From contig NW_003314340.1 of the NCBI RefSeq assembly GCF_000143415.4, positions 800,161-864,160 of the forward strand: a stretch of 64,000 nt of DNA. Reading direction: 5' to 3'. This DNA is from Selaginella moellendorffii (taxonomy: Eukaryota; Streptophyta; Lycopodiopsida; Selaginellales; Selaginellaceae). The notes under the pieces were generated by a model that made no database searches, was not told the origin of the DNA, and saw nothing but the letters and a program-made list of their open reading frames with translations. Both the position numbers and the translations under genes were made by a program. This document shows positions 58,568 through 64,000 of this stretch, piece by piece (within the stretch, counting starts at the first letter, position 1; each line of letters starts with the position of its first letter).

Positions 58568-59433
58568 TCATTTGACCTTCCTGAGTAGCACGTAGAGGCG
58601 CTGATCCATTTGCAGCTCGTTAAGATGCTGTGGATCTCCCTTGAGTTTCATCAGCAATCCCCCAAACGACACATAAATGTCTCTGATCGAGCGAAGATTT
58701 GAGAGAGGTTTAAACAGAAGAAGGAAAAGTACGCTGGAAATACGTACACTTTGAGAGCGCCCGTGCTATGGTCGTCGCTATACTTGTAGAGCTTACCGTA
58801 CATGACGTAGTCGTAGCGATCCGCGAGCGACCTCTTGCCACTCTAAAGCAAAGCGAAGAAAGAGATATAAAAGAAGGAAAAGGTGAAAAGCTGGGAATGG
58901 ATGGAATGGAATTGAAAGCTACGCTAGGTGGATCAATCAATCGAGTGCTGGGTTTTGGCGGATTTGGCTCTTTTCTTGCGTGATCTTGGGTTGTTTGAAT
59001 CAAAGTTGTGGACCACCGAGGGAAAAAAAGGGAATTTTTTTTGCATACCTGATCAAGCACGCCTTCGTCGGGCGTGCCATCCAGGCTGAGCGTCGGCGCC
59101 AAAGCCATGGTGAATTTTTCGTCCCTGTGGAGAGGGTACACATCGCAGTTGACATCCAGGAGCAAATGCATGTCGAATTGCTCGCTGTGTGCCTCGATCC
59201 TCGACACTGCGCACCACCGAAAAAGAGCACCCAAAGGATTAGTTTTTGTTCTTGTGGATCGTTCTCCAAAAAACGCTTTTGTGTAACGGAGAACACTCGC
59301 AACTAGGAGAGAAGTTTGAGAGATTCGACGAGGGAATGATTAGAGGAAGAAGGGACTTTCCTTTGTCGAATTTCTTGCCGTCCGGGTCGATGTCGGTGAC
59401 CCGGAAGATGTCCTCGAGGAGCAAGTTCGCCAT
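58568..59433 (-). CDS. NRPB8: RNA polymerase I/II/III common subunit RPB8 (RPABC3)
   Basis: Four exons, 59361-59433, 59049-59206, 58748-58842 and 58568-58682, give 146 residues, the exact plant family length. It reads [20 protein letters not shown], then [78 protein letters not shown] and [18 protein letters not shown]8 is an OB-fold-like subunit shared by all three polymerases. Only a 5' splice site with GA in place of GT (GACAAAG/GAAAGT) joins KFDK to VSRIEAH in frame, and the intron then ends GCGCAG. Without splicing the frame reads on for 60 codons to a stop at 59239. Confidence 0.92.
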
Positions 59434-59754
59434 AGCTCTCTCTCTCTCTCCCCCCCCAGAAAGCTTTGAGAAAAACTTTGAGAAAACCACCACCCTTTGA
59501 GAAAAAACTTTGCTTTGTTTGCAAACTCGGAATGTAGGCTCTCGCTATATCTAGAAAAGAGTGTTTGGAAGATTTTAGAAAAGTTAACGCTGATATCTCG
59601 CCCGATCACACACAAAATTCTAGTAAAAAGGAGATTTTTACAGAAGTTTTCTCGGTTTTCTTTTTTCTCTCAATCACAAAACTAACTTAAAGTATCTTCC
59701 TTTCTGCATCTGTACATAAGAATCGCGTGCTAAACTATAACTATCAAAGGACGA

Positions 59755-62123
59755 TCATACCGCAGCTGGTGTTTGGCTGCTCGCTTGCGAGTAGACAAGC
59801 AAAGATTTGATGAAGTTCTCGTACCTCCGGCGGAAAGTTGGGAATCTGGATACGCTGGTGGAAATTCCTTGAATCCTGGGAAACAAAACACGTAAAAGAG
59901 TGTGAGTCCCAAGTACAAAAAGAGATTTTGGAAGAGATATCTTGAGAACTCTGCGAGCTAGAGTTACCTTCTGCTGAGAGCTTCTAGCTCTCCTTTGCGA
60001 ACGTTGTCTTGCGGTGCAATGGCTCCATTGTCCCACTCGGCGTCGCTGCTCAGGAGCGTCAGCTTTTCCAAGTATCGCTCCTCGCTGGGATGGAGCTTGG
60101 CGGCTCGGATTTGCTCTTTGAGTACCAGCAGCGGCTCGAAGAACCAATCCAGCAGTCGGTCCTCGGGACGATTGAAGACTGTCAGCTCCAAGCCACTATC
60201 TGCGGCAAGTTTTCATTAGTTCTAACCGAAGAAAGAGATCTCCCTCCCAAACTTACACAAAACTAAGCCTGTGGAGCTCGACTTGGCTGAGAAGATGAGG
60301 TTCATGAGCAAAGAATACGCCGGCAACTTCACGGCTATGAACTTGTTCTTGGACTTGTCACTCAGGTACTCTTCCAGGTCCGAGGTCTTGAGGACTCCCT
60401 TGTGAATCAAATCTTTGCTGTGCTCGCAGCACGACTTAAACATATGTTCCCAGACCTGTCAAACTAGTGTCAAAAGCTGGAAAAGAAAAATGAGTATGGA
60501 GTTTCTACCTGGACCATCTTCACATCTTGTATACTTTGCTTGAGAGATTTCGACGCGGAGAGCTGGGGGATGATCATCCCAGCTTCGGAAGGCTTTTGTT
60601 CCGGAGCTGGCTGCTTGGCCACTGCCTTCTGGGAGTGGCCCTTCTCTGGATCTGGAAGTACATCTTCAGCTTTGGAGACCCGTGAGCTATAGCTCGGCCT
60701 GATATAACATCGATCGTTTGGCAAGAATGGTTGATAGAAACAATAACTACCTGGGAAGACACGATCCTTCTCTAAGATAAAGCACGTCATTTGTTTGCTC
60801 GTCAAACTCCGCACCCATAGCCACTATATAAGCCAAGCCAGACTTGAATGAATTCTCCTGGAAAACAAAGAAATGTATAACTCCACTCGACAAGCTTGGA
60901 AGAAAACAAAAGAATAGCAAACCTTGTGAACGATCACAGCAGCGTAGAGTCCCACAAAGATGCTGGTAAAAACCCCGGATACCACCGCGGCCACCACAAC
61001 CAAAGGCCACAGGAGAATCGCGAGGCCGGCGAATGGAACACACACAACTTTGACGCAAGTTCCCTCCTGCGAGACGATGAGATCGTCCAGCAAACGCTCC
61101 CAGCCTTTTACGAGCATGAACGGGCTTTTGATGAGCGAGATGATCGCAAAGAGAGGGACGTCCACGATAACTCCAAGAACAGCAGCGACAAAACACGTTG
61201 GAATCTCGAGCAGCCTGCTAGAATTTTGTAAGTTTGATACTAAACACACACACTCTAAACCTCGAGAGTGGAAACCAACCTGATGTTATATGGGCCATCG
61301 ATCGCCTCTCCATCGCGAAAGTCTGCAATATAAGCAGGACACGAGTGATAACACCAGTCCGTAAAATCGCGTACTACTGTGCAGCTTCCTTTGACAGTGC
61401 TAAAGCTTCCATCCTAGAAAAGCAGCAAAGTCAAGATAAACAGGGAAAAAAAATGGATAGAAAACGAAAACAAAGTCAGAAGAGGTAGGAGTTTTGTGGA
61501 TATGAAACTGACACTCTACCTTACCAGGATGCAGGAGTGAGCTTTGTTCGTTCTTCCCTGGCCGACGGCCTCGAAAGTTGCCACCAGCGGCGTGAAAAAA
61601 CCATATCCCAATCCAGTGAGAACGCTGCCGCAAATCACAGCTGCTGGCCACAGCACGAGAGGTAATGGAGCACACAAAGCTGCTACGAGTTTCAATAACA
61701 ATCCCAGCTTTCTGGTCCTGGAAAAAACAGAAAAACAAACAAAGAAAGTTCTTTCAATGAATGATCTTAAGCTACAAACTTGAGCTCGACTTACTTGATG
61801 ATGCTTTCATAAATCCAGTAAACAAATGCTGGCCAGAGAGCGAGAGCAACTGTCACATTGCCCACGAAAATGATAGCCAGTGCCAAAGGAGCGATTAGAA
61901 TTCCTGCGAAAAACAGGTTGGTTCCACTTTCTCTTGCTCTTTTCTTGCCAAGAAAGCTAAACTAGCTCGAGAGTTTCTCAGATCCACCAAGAAAACGAAA
62001 GACCCAAAGCAAAGAATTCCACTCACCTTTGCCAATCCCCACAAAGAAAAGGAGGAGAAAAAGCGGTACGAAGAGAACAAAACTCCAAACAGCAGCGCCC
62101 ACGTCCACCCAAGACTGTGCCAT
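59755..62123 (-). CDS. Plant membrane protein of unknown function (At3g27390-like)
   Basis: Ten exons, 62027-62123, 61795-61903, 61525-61717, 61280-61413, 60923-61217, 60751-60857, 60509-60698, 60257-60455, 59968-60199 and 59755-59875, give 558 residues. The N-terminal two thirds contain about seven hydrophobic segments (FVLFVPLFLLLLFFVGIGK; ALAIIFVGNVTVALALWPAF; PLPLVLWPAAVICGSVLTGL; FAGLAILLWPLVVVAAVVSG). Conserved loops are TFEAVGQGR, GSCTVVRDFTDWCYHS and LIKSPFMLVKGWERLLDDLI. The cytosolic C-terminal part has KLPAYSLLMNLIFSAKSSST, then GLVL and SRFPTFRRRYENFIKSLL. This matches the plant family of uncharacterised protein At3g27390; no activity is known. Confidence 0.9.
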
Positions 62124-62454
62124 GGCGCCCGCCTCTCTCGCTCTCTCGCTCGCTTCCCCCTAAAATTTTTTCTCTCTCTCACAATCAATCAATTATCCTA
62201 CCTAAGGCCAAAACCAGACAAGGAATTCTTTCTTCCATGTGTGTGTACAGCTTTCATGGACAAAGCCCCGTGTTCGTGGATACAAGACCTTCTCTTTAAA
62301 GAAAAGAAGAAATGCTTCACTCGACACTCAACACTTCCACTGATACAAGTACGAAACTTCGTTTTTGAGAAGCTCAAAGACACCATCTCAAGTCAACTTG
62401 ATTCACAGCCAAAAAGTCCTTTTTTTTTCTTCTTTTTTTTTCTTTTTTCGCTCG

Positions 62455-63212
62455 TCACGGAGTCTTGAGCAGTGATCTGAGCTTGTTTAGCGCATCACCC
62501 GCCACGACTCGAGCTTCACTGCTTGTGTCCACCGTGACAACGTCGTGTTCTTGCTGGTCTCCCACTTCCAAAAGCGCTAGCTGCGACTTTAGAAGCGAGG
62601 GTGGCATGTAGTGACCACCGGCTTTGAATCGAGACTCCACTCTCGCGGTGATCAAGTCCGACACTCTGAGATAGACGAACACCACCCGGCTTTTCTTCCT
62701 CTTCTTCCTCTCTCTTTCGTCACTGGCTCCGCGGAGGATGTCACGGTATGAAGTTTTCAACGCCGAGCACGCCAAAACCACTGGTTTTTCCTCCACCGAG
62801 TAGGCTGCGAGGAGATCCCTGAGCTTCTCCAGCCACGGAAGACGATCGGAGTCGGATAGAGGGATCCCGCTTCTCATCTTTTCTGGAACACAGAAGATCA
62901 GTGAGAGGAAATGAATTGATTTGCGGAAAGTCAGCCACCACCTATACTGTTTCGAGAGTGATAGTCGTCCGCATCGAGGAACTCACAACCAAGTTTCTCG
63001 GCAATCAGCCTTCCAATCGTCCTGCGATGCACAGAAAATTTTGGAAAAAATTTCAAGTCGAAGATCCAATCCTCTTACGTTTTGCCTGATCCAGAGACGC
63101 CAAAAACCACGATTCCGAGGCCTGGAGAAACGTTTTAGGAGCTATGTGAAAGCTGAAGTTTCTGCTGCTTACCTGGAGATGAATCGAAAGCGCACTTGCT
63201 CTTAGCCGCCAT
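62455..63212 (-). CDS. Gluconokinase (AGC kinase-like, thermoresistant GntK type)
   Basis: Four exons, 63173-63212, 63079-63121, 62942-63021 and 62455-62882, give 196 residues. The P-loop VVFGVSGSGKTTIGRLIAEK is followed by FLDADDYHS, MRSGIPLSDSDRLPWLEKL, LACSALKTSYRDILRG, VFVYLRVSDLITARVESR, and HYMPPSLLKSQLALLE, all hallmarks of GntK-type gluconokinases. A Lys/Arg-rich stretch (DERERKKRKKSR) is inserted before VVFVYL and is unusual. It phosphorylates gluconate to 6-phosphogluconate. No clear targeting peptide; probably cytosolic. Exon 2 has only 43 bases. Confidence 0.93.
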
Positions 63213-63334
63213 AGCTTGTGGAGCTCTACGACACGAAACCTATGGAATGTTCCATGAACCAACGAACGAAACAAAAAGAGAAAACAAAAAGAAAGCGTAG
63301 CTTCCGTAATCTGGGGTTATTTTAGTCAATCGCT

Positions 63335-64000
63335 TCAAAGAATGATCTCTTCATGGACACTTCGGTTGAGTGTCTTGTGAGAGAGAACTATGCAGTTGAT
63401 CACCACGACCTCATCCTCTACAGAAACGCCCTCGCCTGGAATAATCAAACGTTAGACTTGTCCACCAGAAGAAAATGCTCATGTTCTCACCCAAAATTGT
63501 GATGCCCAACTTTGTAGTGTAGTCTCCGCCACCCTGATATCTCCCGGTAGGCTCTACACAAGAATAATTAAAAAGGTCTTTTACCTGTACACGAGCCCAT
63601 CTTCCAAGCGAGGACTTCCATCCAATAATCGCATTCATGACCACCGCATTTTCCTACAACCAGAAGATAAGAGAATGTTTCTTTAACGGTAGAAATCATA
63701 AAGGTTTTACCTCTATCTCGACATCGTCAAGGATTATGCAGCCGATAAGCCTCACACCTGGTCCGATGCGAGCATTCGCAGAAATGGAAACGTTTGGACC
63801 AATCTACAAACATGGAAAAACAAAAAAAAAAAAAAAAACAAGCCAAAGTTCCTCAAGTTTTCTCTAGAAAAGACTCGTGTTACCTTCGCAGAGGGATGAG
63901 TTTTCGCGGAGGGATGGATGTAAACATCGCCGGAAACAATAGCACCTTTGCTGTCGCTCTTCGCAAGCAAGTGTGGAGAAGTAGTTCGATACTGTCCAAG
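63335..64000 (-). CDS. GDP-mannose pyrophosphorylase-like protein (GMPPA/KJC-like), 3' part
   Basis: Visible exons (minus): 63884 to the window edge, 63711-63803, 63585-63652, 63491-63533 and 63335-63435. The left-handed beta-helix hexapeptides are evident: AIVSGDVYIHPSAKTHPSAK, IGPNVSISANARIGPGVRLI, GCIILDDVEIEENAVVMNAI, IGWKSSLGRWARVQ, GGGDYTTKLGITILG and VSVEDEVVVINCIVLSHKTL. The protein ends NRSVHEEIIL. This C-terminal pattern fits the GMPPA-type regulatory subunit (KONJAC in Arabidopsis) of mannose-1-phosphate guanylyltransferase; the nucleotidyltransferase domain lies beyond the window. The catalytic paralogue VTC1/GMPPB ends differently. Confidence 0.88.

Overview
This is a stretch of a land-plant nuclear genome, most likely a lycophyte such as Selaginella moellendorffii. 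The evidence is plant-only families (NAC, DREB-type AP2/ERF, a thylakoid TatA/Tha4-like subunit, a CBM20-F2KP fusion, PLS-class PPR proteins, RBOH), spliceosomal introns that are mostly 45-100 bp, a compact layout, and long PPR genes with almost no introns. The species is an inference; the plant origin is secure. No prokaryotic, viral, CRISPR or plasmid feature is present. Gene models below were built by eye from codon continuity, GT-AG borders and family similarity. For the long multi-exon genes the exon lengths add up to open frames of the length expected for the family. || Layout. 0-13 kb is largely a graveyard: the 3' part of a PPR gene (-), a decayed topoisomerase III relic, an AT-rich desert, an F-box gene with a frameshift, an RBOH NADPH-oxidase relic whose tail runs into the F-box ORF, unrecognised exon-like debris, a duplicated 142-bp exon block and a tandem pair of about 0.93-kb AT-rich repeats. 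11.7-13.7 kb: DENR (-) and a cystatin (+) share a 152-bp divergent promoter. 16-22.6 kb: two paralogous DREB-type factors flank an RPB9 gene and a direct segmental duplication. 23-28.3 kb: an AUH-like enoyl-CoA hydratase and a large PPR gene. 28.3-33 kb is gene-poor. 33.1-34.8 kb: a NAC factor. 35.7-39.1 kb: eIF3m (-) and DCP1 (+) share a 156-bp divergent promoter. 40.1-45.1 kb: a small PAN-like secreted protein, an inverted PPR relic and an intact PPR gene. 45.4-47.1 kb: an IAA-amino-acid hydrolase. 47.3-50.9 kb: a 19-exon HUB/BRE1 histone-H2B ubiquitin ligase. 51.9-58 kb: Tha4, tRNA-Leu(UAA), 23-exon F2KP, intron-bearing tRNA-Tyr(GUA) and a RAB6-interacting-golgin-like (DUF662) gene. 58.5-64 kb, all minus: RPB8, an At3g27390-like membrane protein, gluconokinase and the 3' part of a GDP-mannose-pyrophosphorylase-like gene. 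|| There are no operons. The recurrent theme is basal RNA and translation machinery (RPB8, RPB9, HUB, eIF3m, DENR, DCP1, two tRNAs), several genes with telo-box (AAACCCTA) promoters, mixed with rapidly evolving families (PPR, F-box) and their broken copies. I found no new molecular system. The best leads are a likely GA-AG intron in RPB8, a GC-AG intron in DCP1, an RBOH/F-box ORF fusion, an inverted PPR relic, a PPR gene whose E+ extension lies in another frame, and a repeat pair that preserves a reading frame of unknown family.
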